Origin: Acinetobacter wuhouensis
Lineage (GTDB): Bacteria > Pseudomonadota > Gammaproteobacteria > Pseudomonadales > Moraxellaceae
Direction of reading: 5' to 3'
Assembly: GCF_001696605.3 (NCBI RefSeq)
Contig: NZ_CP031716.1
Coordinates: 1,922,001 to 1,986,000 of the forward strand
DNA length: 64,000 nucleotides
This document shows, piece by piece, positions 28,983 through 37,107 of this stretch (position 1 is the stretch's first letter; every line of letters starts with the position of its first letter). Below the pieces are notes generated by a model. That model saw only the letters and a list, made by a program, of their open reading frames with translations. It was not told where the DNA came from and searched no databases. A program made the translations under genes and the position numbers.

Positions 28983-29783
28983 TTAGAGAAACCCTTTCAC
29001 CAAAAAGAAACTGCCTACACAGAGCAATAAAACGGCAAAACATTTTTTTAACACTGCTGGTGATAATGCATGTGCTGCTTTTGCACCGAATTTTGCAGTA
29101 AAAAAGCTCATGATACTGATGCCTAAAAATGCATAAACATGAATATAACCGATGGTATTTGGCACATTCACCTGCGCATTCATTCCAAAAAGCATGAACC
29201 CTAAAGCACCTGCAATCGCAATCGGCAAACCACATGCAGCTGAAGTTCCGACTGCTTTTTGCATGACCACGCCATAGTGTGTGAGATATGGCACAGTGAT
29301 ACTCCCGCCACCGATACCAAAGATTGCAGAAGCGATACCTATCCCCACTCCTGCACCAATTTGTGCCGAAGTTGATGGTAATGTTTTAGTATTGTCCACG
29401 ATCTTTTTCGAGCCCATAAACATGGTGTACGCCACCCAAAGCAAGAATACGCCAACAATCATTTGCAGATGAAGTCCAGATAACCAGCCTGCAATCCCCG
29501 CCCCCAAGAAACAGCCCAATGCCATACCTGGTGCCAGATTTCTAAATACCGACCAGATAATGCCATCTTTCTTTTGATGTGCCATTAACGAGCTGATTGA
29601 AGTGACAATGATCGTTGCAAGTGAAGTACCCAATGCCAGATGCATGACAACATCAGGATCATAGCCCATTTGGCTAAAGACGATATATAGAAGCGGGACA
29701 ATGATGGTACCACCACCCACGCCAAACAGCCCAGCTACAAATCCTGCAAATGTGCCGATGATTAAAAAAATGATGAGTTCCAC
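28983..29783 (-). CDS. TSUP (TauE/SafE) family membrane exporter, 266 aa
   Basis: The protein is hydrophobic with about eight membrane helices in two repeats, each with the family's glycine-rich entry: GTFAGFVAGLFGVGGGTIIVPLL and GVGIGIASAIFGIGGGSITVPYL. TSUP proteins move sulfite, sulfonates or related sulfur and carbon anions across the inner membrane. It lies 105 bases downstream of the flavin reductase gene on the same strand. With the methionine genes upstream, a sulfur compound is a reasonable guess, but the substrate is not shown. Confidence 0.85.
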   Translation of the reverse strand: MELIIFLIIGTFAGFVAGLFGVGGGTIIVPLLYIVFSQMGYDPDVVMHLALGTSLATIIVTSISSLMAHQKKDGIIWSVFRNLAPGMALGCFLGAGIAGWLSGLHLQMIVGVFLLWVAYTMFMGSKKIVDNTKTLPSTSAQIGAGVGIGIASAIFGIGGGSITVPYLTHYGVVMQKAVGTSAACGLPIAIAGALGFMLFGMNAQVNVPNTIGYIHVYAFLGISIMSFFTAKFGAKAAHALSPAVLKKCFAVLLLCVGSFFLVKGFL

Positions 29784-29888
29784 GGATTACTGACTTTATA
29801 GATTGAGGGAATAAGATTTTGGAGCGTTAGGTCTGTACACACAGCGTATATGGTTTGAAAATACACGGACGAATGACACACCCTAGAT

Positions 29889-30383
29889 TTAAACGATTTC
29901 TGTTTCACCAACCTGATGATAAGCACGGTTAAAATAAACCAAAGCTTGATCTTCCTGGTTTTTCTGGATTGCAACAATTGGGCAGATAAAAATGGTATGT
30001 GTGCCTACTTCCTGAATATCTGAAATTTTACAATCAAAACTCACCAAAGCATCAGCCAATACAGGTGAACCTGTTTCAAGTTCAGACCATTTCCCAAGTG
30101 CAAAACGCTCATCTGAACTAAGTTTAGACGATGCAAATGCATTGGAAAGTTGCTCATGTTGAGCACCTAAGACATTTACTGTCAGAACTTTATTTTCAAC
30201 AAAATGCGCATGGGAACGTGATGATTTATTCATACAGACCAATAATGTCGGTGGTGTATCAGTTACACTGCATACAGCAGAGGCTGTAAAGCCATGAAAA
30301 CCTGATTCGCCAACTGTGGTCACAATATTGACCGCACTTGTTAACGAAGACATTGCATTTTTAAAGTCTGTTGCATCAACCAT
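29889..30383 (-). CDS. flavin reductase family protein, 164 aa
   Basis: The FMN-binding split-barrel pattern is clear: FKNAMSSLTSAVNIVTTVGESGFHGFTASAVCSVTDTPPTLLVCMNKSSRSHAHF, then VNVLGAQHEQLSNAF and GTHTIFICPIVAI. Such enzymes (HpaC/SsuE-like partners) use NAD(P)H to reduce free FMN or FAD for an oxygen-using partner. The nearest candidate partner is the MesD/MesX methionine synthase pair upstream on the same strand, although a 439-base gap with a repeat lies between. Another monooxygenase elsewhere could be the client. Confidence 0.82.
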   Translation of the reverse strand: MVDATDFKNAMSSLTSAVNIVTTVGESGFHGFTASAVCSVTDTPPTLLVCMNKSSRSHAHFVENKVLTVNVLGAQHEQLSNAFASSKLSSDERFALGKWSELETGSPVLADALVSFDCKISDIQEVGTHTIFICPIVAIQKNQEDQALVYFNRAYHQVGETEIV

Positions 30384-30589
30384 GACCGTGTTCCTATTCG
30401 CCTAAAACACTGTATTTGAATAAAGTTCTGAAATACTGTGCTGTTTAGATCTAACTGTGTATCGGAAGTTCCCTCTTCTTTGTAGAAAAAGGAACTTTGA
30501 ATGCTGTGTAAATGGTTAGTTTAAGTAATTACTGATATGACTTACTTAAGAAATAATTGTATTCATAAAAAATATTTAAACTTTTTAGT

Positions 30590-30783
30590 CGGAGTCTTAC
30601 AACCATAGTTTTAATTTAGGGATCAGCCTTCGGCTCGACCTACTTTTCTTTCGGGAAAAGTAGGCAAAACCATTGTCCTTCGCAAAACTCGCAAAATACC
30701 GAGAAATATAAAAATTATCGCAGAAACAATATCTTTAAAATATTGTCATGCTCAAACAGTTGCGAAGGACGTTTCCGCGTATC
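30590..30783. repeat. structured intergenic repeat, copy 2 (between flavin reductase and mesD)
   Basis: This 194-base block has the same borders and internal AATTTAGGGAT-AGCCTTCGGCTCG core as 23103-23299. Stem 1 is CCTACTTTTC (30639-30648) with GAAAAGTAGG (30655-30664) around TTTCGG; stem 2 is GTCCTTCGCAA (30675-30685) with TTGCGAAGGAC (30760-30770). The whole gap 30384-30822 otherwise contains only AT-rich DNA and a short inverted segment near 30468-30496 (AAGTTCC...GGAACTT). Confidence 0.85.
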
Positions 30784-30822
30784 AAACTCAGTTTAAGAAA
30801 CCAATACAATCCTGTTTCAAAA

Positions 30823-31854
30823 TTATCTCAATAATTCCTGGCGGATAATTTCTGCGCCTGCACTCAGGGCTTTCAATTTACCACGTGCAACTTCACGTCC
30901 AAGTGGCGCCATACCACAGTTGGTTGAAGGATAAAGTTTATCTGCATCGACAAACTGTAAAGCTTTACGTAATGTATCCGCAACCTGTTCAGGTGTTTCA
31001 ATCACATTGCTTGCAACATCGATTGCACCCACCATAACTTTTTTACCACGAATCAGCTCAATCAGATCCATCGGTACACGTGAGTTTTGACATTCAAGTG
31101 ATACGATGTCGATTTTAGACTGTTGTAGTTTCGGGAATGCCTCTTCGTATTGACGCCATTCTGAACCTAAAGTCTTTTTCCAGTCGGTGTTGGCTTTAAT
31201 GCCGTAACCGTAGCAAATGTGTACCGCAGTTTCACATTTCAGACCTTCAAGCGCACGTTCTAAAGTTGCAACCCCCCAGTCATTCACTTCATCGAAGAAC
31301 ACGTTAAATGCAGGTTCATCAAATTGGATAATGTCCACACCTGCCGCTTCAAGTTCACGCGCTTCTTGGTTTAAGATCTTAGCAAATTCCCAAGCCAATT
31401 TTTCACGACTTTTATAATGACCATCATATAAAGTATCAATCATGGTCATTGGACCAGGCAACGCCCATTTAATTGGTTGATCAGTCAATGAACGTAAAAA
31501 TTTAGCATCTTCAACAAATACAGGCTTTTGACGTGATACAGCCCCCACCACAGATGGTACGCTTGCGTCATAACGATCACGAATTTTCACCGTTTCACGT
31601 TTTTCAAAGTCCACACCATCTAAATGCTCAATAAATGTGGTGACGAAATGCTGACGGGTTTGTTCACCATCGCTGACAATATCAATGCCTGCTTGTTGTT
31701 GCTCATGTAATGACAAACGCAGTGCATCCAATTTACCATCTACGAGTTCTTGATCTTGCAATTTCCACGGCGACCAAAGTTTTTCAGGCTCTGCAAGCCA
31801 TGAAGGTTTTGGTAAACTGCCTGCTGTAGATGTAGGTAATATACGTTGAGTCAT
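30823..31854 (-). CDS. mesD: core methionine synthase, MesD type (MetE C-terminal-like), 343 aa
   Basis: The protein is only the catalytic zinc half of a cobalamin-independent methionine synthase; the N-terminal folate domain of MetE is absent. Zinc ligands are visible as H212 and C214 (VHICYGYG), probably E254 (SLECQNSR) and C313 (STNCGMAPLG); DIIQFDEPAF is the conserved active-site strand. It would methylate homocysteine to methionine using a donor other than methyl-folate. The DUF1852 gene just upstream on the same strand is its known partner type, MesX. Family name given from memory of published work on folate-independent synthases. Confidence 0.85.
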   Translation of the reverse strand: MTQRILPTSTAGSLPKPSWLAEPEKLWSPWKLQDQELVDGKLDALRLSLHEQQQAGIDIVSDGEQTRQHFVTTFIEHLDGVDFEKRETVKIRDRYDASVPSVVGAVSRQKPVFVEDAKFLRSLTDQPIKWALPGPMTMIDTLYDGHYKSREKLAWEFAKILNQEARELEAAGVDIIQFDEPAFNVFFDEVNDWGVATLERALEGLKCETAVHICYGYGIKANTDWKKTLGSEWRQYEEAFPKLQQSKIDIVSLECQNSRVPMDLIELIRGKKVMVGAIDVASNVIETPEQVADTLRKALQFVDADKLYPSTNCGMAPLGREVARGKLKALSAGAEIIRQELLR

Positions 31855-32160
31855 CTTTAATCTTCTATCTTTAAATTCATCTAAAAAACGTAGGATTCAT
31901 GCATAAGCTCAAAAGAACTAAATATTTAAACAACCACGATTATTGAAAATATACCTATAGTTCCTTCTCTTGCGCCATATATGGCTCAGGGATGAGGAGG
32001 TAACTCCGCACAAGAGGATGGGGATTATCTTCATATAAATTATCTTCATATAAATCCTCTCCCTAACCCTCTCCTTTTAAAGGAGAGGGAACTTCCAATA
32101 CAAATCAAAAAATTGAACTAAATAATATGCAAGAAATCCAATATTAAAATTAAGCTGTGG
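31855..32160. repeat. mesX-mesD gap with tandem duplication and hairpin repeat
   Basis: The 306-base gap holds a 15-base unit TATCTTCATATAAAT in two perfect tandem copies (32026-32040 and 32041-32055) and an 11-base inverted repeat CCCTCTCCTTT / AAAGGAGAGGG (32067-32077 and 32079-32089) separated by one base. The wording (repeated CCTCTCC blocks) looks like a dispersed intergenic element and not like a promoter. It could weaken read-through from mesX to mesD. Confidence 0.7.
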
Positions 32161-33162
32161 TTACGCTGCAGCGCTTTCTTGCTGTGCTGTTTTTGCAACA
32201 AAGTGAGCAGCCCATTCATTCAGAATGTCTTTATAAGGCTGAATGAAGTTTTCTTCAGTCCATTTGCCCTGTTTTACTGCCAATTGACCACGTTCAACAC
32301 GGTCATATACAACGCGAGTCAACGAGAAATCTTGATAATTCAAACTCGGTTGATAGACTAAACCTGCGACTGAATTAGTATTGTAAATTTCAGGACGGTA
32401 GATTTTCTGGAAACTTTCCATGGTGCTGATCGCACTGATTAATTCAAAATCGGTATAGTCAGTAAGCAAGTTATTTGCAGAATAGAATGCCAACGGTGCA
32501 GTTGCATTTTCAGGTTTGAAATAACGAACGCTTAAACCCATTTTTGCAAAATAATCATCCGTACGTGAATATTCATCATTTTTATATTCCACACCAAGTA
32601 CAGGGTGCACATTGGCAGTGCGGTAATATGTTTTAGATGTTGAAACACTTAGGCAAATTACAGGTTGCTTTTTAAATTCAGCTGTAAATACATCTGAAGT
32701 CACTAAATGCTGATATAGTTTTCCGTGTAAGTCACCAAAATCTTCTGGTTTTTCATTGGTTTTACAACCTAAGTTAGGCAATACCACACTAAAGTCATAA
32801 TCACGTACATAAGAAGAAAAGCTGTTGCCGATCATACCTTCAAGACGTTCATTGGTTTTATGATCGGTAATGGTGCTTTTCAACATTTCAATGAATGGGA
32901 AAGTTTGACCATTACCCTCTACGTCTAATTCCGCAGAGATAATATCAATTTCCAGTGAATAACGATCCGCATTTGGGTTATCGCAACTCGCCAAAGTATT
33001 AAAGCGGTTATTAATCATCGCCAAAGTTCTACGTAAATTTTCTTCACGATGTTCGCCACGTGCTAAATTGGCAAAGTTAGTGGTTAGACGTGTGCTATCT
33101 GCTGGAAGATAGTTTTCATCAAAACGAATACGTTTAAGAGAACATCCAAATTTTTGACTCAT
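32161..33162 (-). CDS. mesX: DUF1852 protein, MesX-type partner of the methionine synthase, 333 aa
   Basis: The sequence (GCSLKRIRFDENYLPADSTRLTTNFANLARGEHREENLRR, then a mixed alpha/beta body with VLPNLGCKTNEKPEDFGDL) is that of the DUF1852 family, which is found next to MesD-type methionine synthases and is needed for their function. Its chemistry is not evident from motifs. I chose the ATG at 33162 (MSQKFGCSL), with AGGTGG upstream, over a GTG at 33174. It is first in the mesX-mesD-flavin reductase series. Confidence 0.82.
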   Translation of the reverse strand: MSQKFGCSLKRIRFDENYLPADSTRLTTNFANLARGEHREENLRRTLAMINNRFNTLASCDNPNADRYSLEIDIISAELDVEGNGQTFPFIEMLKSTITDHKTNERLEGMIGNSFSSYVRDYDFSVVLPNLGCKTNEKPEDFGDLHGKLYQHLVTSDVFTAEFKKQPVICLSVSTSKTYYRTANVHPVLGVEYKNDEYSRTDDYFAKMGLSVRYFKPENATAPLAFYSANNLLTDYTDFELISAISTMESFQKIYRPEIYNTNSVAGLVYQPSLNYQDFSLTRVVYDRVERGQLAVKQGKWTEENFIQPYKDILNEWAAHFVAKTAQQESAAA

Positions 33163-33267
33163 GGGAAATACCACCTAATTTCTAAAATAAATCTAAATTC
33201 TTTCAATGCAGATATTTATACTTGAAACCTAACATGAATAAAAATGATTTAATCTAAGGTGAAACTG

Positions 33268-33280
33268 AGTGAAATTCACT
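33268..33280. promoter_or_regulatory. palindrome upstream of mesX
   Basis: AGTGAA-A-TTCACT is a perfect six-bp dyad about 105 bases upstream of the mesX ATG. Its half sites resemble the TGAA/TTCA of MetR sites, but the spacing of one base differs from the usual five, so the regulator is unknown. Confidence 0.35.
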
Positions 33281-33383
33281 TTGTATAAGTTAATGAGAAC
33301 TATATAAAAATAAATATTGAAAAAACCTAGAAAATACTCGCGTATAATTAACAATAAGCAATTGAAAATAATACTTATCTTAA

Positions 33384-34934
33384 TTATGTAGATAGCTTTG
33401 TAGATTTAAACTTCGCTACACATTGTGCAATACGCTGTATACCCTCTTCAATTTTACTTTGTTCAATAGAACCAACCCCCATTCTTAAATAGCACAAATG
33501 ATCTATTGTTGAATTGATAAAAAAGGCTTGACCTGTTTCGATAAATACGCCATGCTCCTTTACCTGTTGAGCCAATGATTGTGTATTGATATTTCGAGTA
33601 TTGACCCAACAGGATGAGCCACCATTGGCAGAATTTACAATCCACTCTGGGAAATGTTCGTTTAAAGTTTTAATCAAAAACGATGTGCGCGCTAAATGAG
33701 CTTCATGTTGACGGCGTAACATACTGTGGTAATACCCCATCTCAATAAAAAATGCAAAAACACGTTGGGTGAACAGATTTGGATGTCTGAGCATTAATCG
33801 TCTTAAAAAACGTAATTCCTTTATCAATTCCGTATTTGCAACGATATAACCTAAACGTAATCCTGGCGCGAGTGGCTTAGATAGACTCCCCACATAAATT
33901 ACACGACCACAATGATCTAGGCTTTTGAGCGAGGGCAACATATTTTTTTGCACAGAAATTTGTGCATCATATTCATCTTCTATAATAATACTGTCGTATT
34001 TTTCAGCCAATTCAAGCAGTTCTGTACGACGTTGTGCTGACATTGAGATTCCAGTTGGACAATGTCGACTGGGGGTAAGATACACATAGTTACATCCTTG
34101 GATCTGTTCTGGATGAATTCCGTCTTGATCGATATCTAATGCTCGAATATTACTAGTACGCATCGAAAAAATATTATAAGCATCTGGATAACATGGATTT
34201 TCTATACCTACTACAGCATCAGGATGACATAAAAGATCAGCGATCATATACAAAGCATGCTGACTACCAACAGTAAGTAATATTTCATTTTCATCGGCAA
34301 ATATGCCTCGAGTAGGTAAAATATGCTGTCGTATTGCTTGAATTAAATGCATATCATCGCCCTGTTGTGTTAAATCTTGTGCCCATAATGATGCATTTTT
34401 TGTTGCTAAGGCTTTGAGAGAACATTCTCTCCATGCAGCAGCAGGAAAATTTTCTGGATCATGTTGTCCATAGATAAACGGAAATGGATAATTTTCCCAA
34501 TCCAAAGGCTTAATTAAATTATTTTGTTGGGATAGTTTTTTAGAGAGACGTTTTGACCAATCATATTGTTTATTAGGATTTAGCGCATTGAGTTGCTGAG
34601 TTTGATACAGTATATGACAGTCAAAATGTACAAAATGTCCACTACGGTGTCGTGACTCTAAAATATTTTCCGTCACCAATTGTTGAAATGCAATAATCAC
34701 TGTATTACGTGCAATTCCTAAATGTTCAGCAAAAAAACGGCTCGATGGCACAGGCTCACCTATTTTTAAAAATCCTGTACTAATCGCAGTAAAAATCATA
34801 CGGCAAACTCTGCCTTGTAAATTTAAGCCAAGGTCTATGGTTTCTTGATATAAACGAGACCAAGTCATCGGTATCATATTGAGATGCGTCATTCTCAAAA
34901 TCCCCATATTTGAGCACTTATAAGTATATTTCAC
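33384..34934 (-). CDS. MocR family (GntR plus aminotransferase) regulator, 516 aa
   Basis: An N-terminal GntR-type winged helix (IFTAISTGFLKIGEPVPSSRFFAEHLGIARNTVIIAFQQLVTENILESRHRSGHFV) is fused to an aminotransferase-like effector domain with the PLP lysine in YVGSLSKPLAPGLRLGYIV and substrate arginine near YLRMGVGS. MocR regulators sense amines or amino acids through PLP, as GabR and TauR do. It is divergent from the NTF2-FAD oxidoreductase-permease-exporter genes and very likely controls them. Several start codons are possible near the N-terminus (MTHLNMIPMTW is the more likely region). Confidence 0.88.
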   Translation of the reverse strand: MKYTYKCSNMGILRMTHLNMIPMTWSRLYQETIDLGLNLQGRVCRMIFTAISTGFLKIGEPVPSSRFFAEHLGIARNTVIIAFQQLVTENILESRHRSGHFVHFDCHILYQTQQLNALNPNKQYDWSKRLSKKLSQQNNLIKPLDWENYPFPFIYGQHDPENFPAAAWRECSLKALATKNASLWAQDLTQQGDDMHLIQAIRQHILPTRGIFADENEILLTVGSQHALYMIADLLCHPDAVVGIENPCYPDAYNIFSMRTSNIRALDIDQDGIHPEQIQGCNYVYLTPSRHCPTGISMSAQRRTELLELAEKYDSIIIEDEYDAQISVQKNMLPSLKSLDHCGRVIYVGSLSKPLAPGLRLGYIVANTELIKELRFLRRLMLRHPNLFTQRVFAFFIEMGYYHSMLRRQHEAHLARTSFLIKTLNEHFPEWIVNSANGGSSCWVNTRNINTQSLAQQVKEHGVFIETGQAFFINSTIDHLCYLRMGVGSIEQSKIEEGIQRIAQCVAKFKSTKLST

Positions 34935-35074
34935 CTGAATAGTGCAATAATTTATAAAAAAGCCTTAATCAACTAAAATTTAAAAATAAAAAAGAAATAT
35001 GCATTAAACATGCCAAACACAATAATAAAAATATATAAAAATCAATTAAATGTGACTAAATATCTGGTTCTATT

Positions 35075-35106
35075 AAAAGTAGGTCACTGGGTCTACGCCT
35101 ATTTTT
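35075..35106. promoter_or_regulatory. candidate MocR operator
   Basis: An imperfect dyad AAAAGTAGG ... CCTATTTTT lies in the 229-base gap between the divergent MocR and NTF2-like genes, about 60-90 bases before the latter. Position suits control of the locus; the match is inexact. Confidence 0.35.
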
Positions 35107-35163
35107 AAAGTTTATCTACATTGTAATCACTGCAATATTTCAGCAAAAGACTAAGGGAAACTC

Positions 35164-35574
35164 ATGGAAAATAATCAACGATTGGCATTGCTCAAAAAAT
35201 TTTCAAAAGCATGGAATGAACATGATGTAGAGACACTTATGGCATGTATGCATGAGGATTGTATTTTTGAAACAGTTGCTGGTGATGATGTTTATGGACA
35301 ACGTATTTCAGGTTTTACAGCCGTTCGTGAAGCATTTAGTAAAACATTTACCAGCTTTCCTGATGCGCAATGGTTGAATGGGCAACATTGGCTCAGCGCA
35401 GATCAGCAACGTGGGATTTCTGAAACAACGTTTGTGGCAACAGCACCAGATGGTGGTTTGATTGAAGCAAATATGGTTGATGTTTTCACATTTAAAGACG
35501 ATAAAATTTTGATCAAAAATGCCTTTAGAAAAAATCGCCCTGTGCAAAAGAAAAATTTTACAACTAAGGAATGA
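35164..35574 (+). CDS. NTF2-like (SnoaL-type) protein, 136 aa
   Basis: The protein has the single-domain NTF2/SnoaL fold pattern: LLKKFSKAWNEHDVETLMACMHEDCIFE, a middle AVREAFSKTFTSFPDAQW, and an end IEANMVDVFTFKDDKILIKNAFRK. Such proteins are small cone-shaped enzymes or binding proteins, often acting on metabolites made by a neighbour. It is first in the MocR-divergent operon and its stop overlaps the next gene's region (AAGGA for the next start lies inside its last codons), so the two are probably co-translated. The reaction is unknown. Confidence 0.75.
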   Translation: MENNQRLALLKKFSKAWNEHDVETLMACMHEDCIFETVAGDDVYGQRISGFTAVREAFSKTFTSFPDAQWLNGQHWLSADQQRGISETTFVATAPDGGLIEANMVDVFTFKDDKILIKNAFRKNRPVQKKNFTTKE

Positions 35575-35579
35575 AGACA

Positions 35580-37025
35580 ATGAATAAAAAATTAATATCA
35601 CCCTCTTCTATGCAAAACGAAAGTTTTTCACTGCATGGACATGTATTACAGCAACAGCAAATATTGAAAGACTACAATCCAAATTTCGACCCACTTACTG
35701 ATAAAATCTTAACAGGTAATGAAAACTATGCACCCACTTATTGGGTGGCTACAGCAGGGACTCCTCCTGAAGATGATGGTCCTATTTTAACGGATACTGA
35801 GGCGGATATCGTCATCATCGGCGGAGGCTTTACAGGTCTTGCAACGGCGCTTGCCTTAGCAGAAGAACATGGCGCTGCTCCACTGGTACTTGAAGCCAAT
35901 AGAAGTGCATGGGGCTGTACCAGTCGTAATGGTGGACAAGGTCAGAATGCTTCTGGACGGCTCTATCGTTCACAATGGATTCAGAAGTGGGGGCTTGATA
36001 CTGCAAAACAATTAGATGCAGAAATTCGAGATGGATTTGAGTATTTTAAAAGCTTAGCCTCAAGTATCGACTGTGATGCTCAAGATAAAGGACATTTATA
36101 TACAGCACATCGCCGTAAGAAAATTCCATTTTTAGAAAATGAAGCCAAAGTGATGAAAAATGTCTTTGGCTATAACACCCGCATGCTATCACAACAAGCT
36201 CTGCAAGAAGAATTTGTGAATGACCAAGAAGCGGTTGGCGCATTATTTGAACCTGAAGGTGTGGGAGTACATCCGCTTAAACTTGCTTTTGGTTATCTTA
36301 AACGTGCACGTGCAGCAGGTGCCAAAGTACATACCTCTAGCCCTGTATTGGATTGGGAAACACGCAATGGTGTGCACTATCTGAGAACACCACAAGGCAT
36401 TGTAAAAGCAAAGCGTGTTGCTGTTGCGACAGGTGGCTACACCCCCAATGGTTTACATCAAAGTTTGACGGGAAAAATTATGCCGATCTTATCCAATTCG
36501 ATCGTCACTCGTCCATTAACAGCACAGGAACTCAAAGACGCTGGATTACACAGTACAACGTTTATTACAGACACTCGAACCTTACGTCATTATTACCGTT
36601 TATTGCCTGATGGTTCTGTGCAATGTGGTAGTCGTAGTGCACTTACAGGTGCAGATGCGCATAATCCGATTCATTTAGAACGTTTAAAAGAAGGACTATA
36701 TCGTAAGTTTCCAAGTCTACGTGGAATACCTATTGCATATTCATGGTGGGGTTGGGTGGATGTGAGTCATGACATGATGCCTCGCATTGTACAACCAAAT
36801 CCTGATGAAACAATCTATTACGCCATCGGTTATGGTGGTAATGGCGTGTCATTTTCAGCAATGGCAGGAAAACGTTTAGCAGAGCGTGTCATGGGTATTC
36901 AACGTAAGCAATTCGATTTACCAATTTATCGTACTGCACTGCCATCACATCTATTTAGCCCTTTTCGCCGTATGGGGCAAGCTTTGCTCTATCGTTGGTA
37001 TTACCTACAAGATGAGATTTTGTAA
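35580..37025 (+). CDS. FAD-dependent amine/amino-acid oxidoreductase (DAO family), 481 aa
   Basis: The Rossmann start DIVIIGGGFTGLATALALAEEHG binds FAD; SAWGCTSRNGGQGQNASGR and the late YAIGYGGNGVSFSAMAGKRLAERV are as in PuuB-like gamma-glutamylputrescine oxidases and related D-amino-acid/glycine oxidase family enzymes. It should oxidise a secondary or primary amine with O2 or a quinone. I chose the ATG at 35580 over 35571 because AAGGA is nine bases before it. A 70-residue leader precedes the FAD fold; it has no signal peptide. The substrate is unknown. Confidence 0.82.
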   Translation: MNKKLISPSSMQNESFSLHGHVLQQQQILKDYNPNFDPLTDKILTGNENYAPTYWVATAGTPPEDDGPILTDTEADIVIIGGGFTGLATALALAEEHGAAPLVLEANRSAWGCTSRNGGQGQNASGRLYRSQWIQKWGLDTAKQLDAEIRDGFEYFKSLASSIDCDAQDKGHLYTAHRRKKIPFLENEAKVMKNVFGYNTRMLSQQALQEEFVNDQEAVGALFEPEGVGVHPLKLAFGYLKRARAAGAKVHTSSPVLDWETRNGVHYLRTPQGIVKAKRVAVATGGYTPNGLHQSLTGKIMPILSNSIVTRPLTAQELKDAGLHSTTFITDTRTLRHYYRLLPDGSVQCGSRSALTGADAHNPIHLERLKEGLYRKFPSLRGIPIAYSWWGWVDVSHDMMPRIVQPNPDETIYYAIGYGGNGVSFSAMAGKRLAERVMGIQRKQFDLPIYRTALPSHLFSPFRRMGQALLYRWYYLQDEIL

Positions 37026-37107
37026 AACAGCACATGAAACATTTTAGGCTTTTATTAACAACTTCTAACTGAATGAATTATCAATACAATTACAGGAGTG
37101 GTATAGC

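Noticed and set aside
33175..33383. SAM or other methionine riboswitch before mesX
   Set aside because: No multi-stem junction, K-turn or terminator/antiterminator pair could be found; only a small dyad is present.
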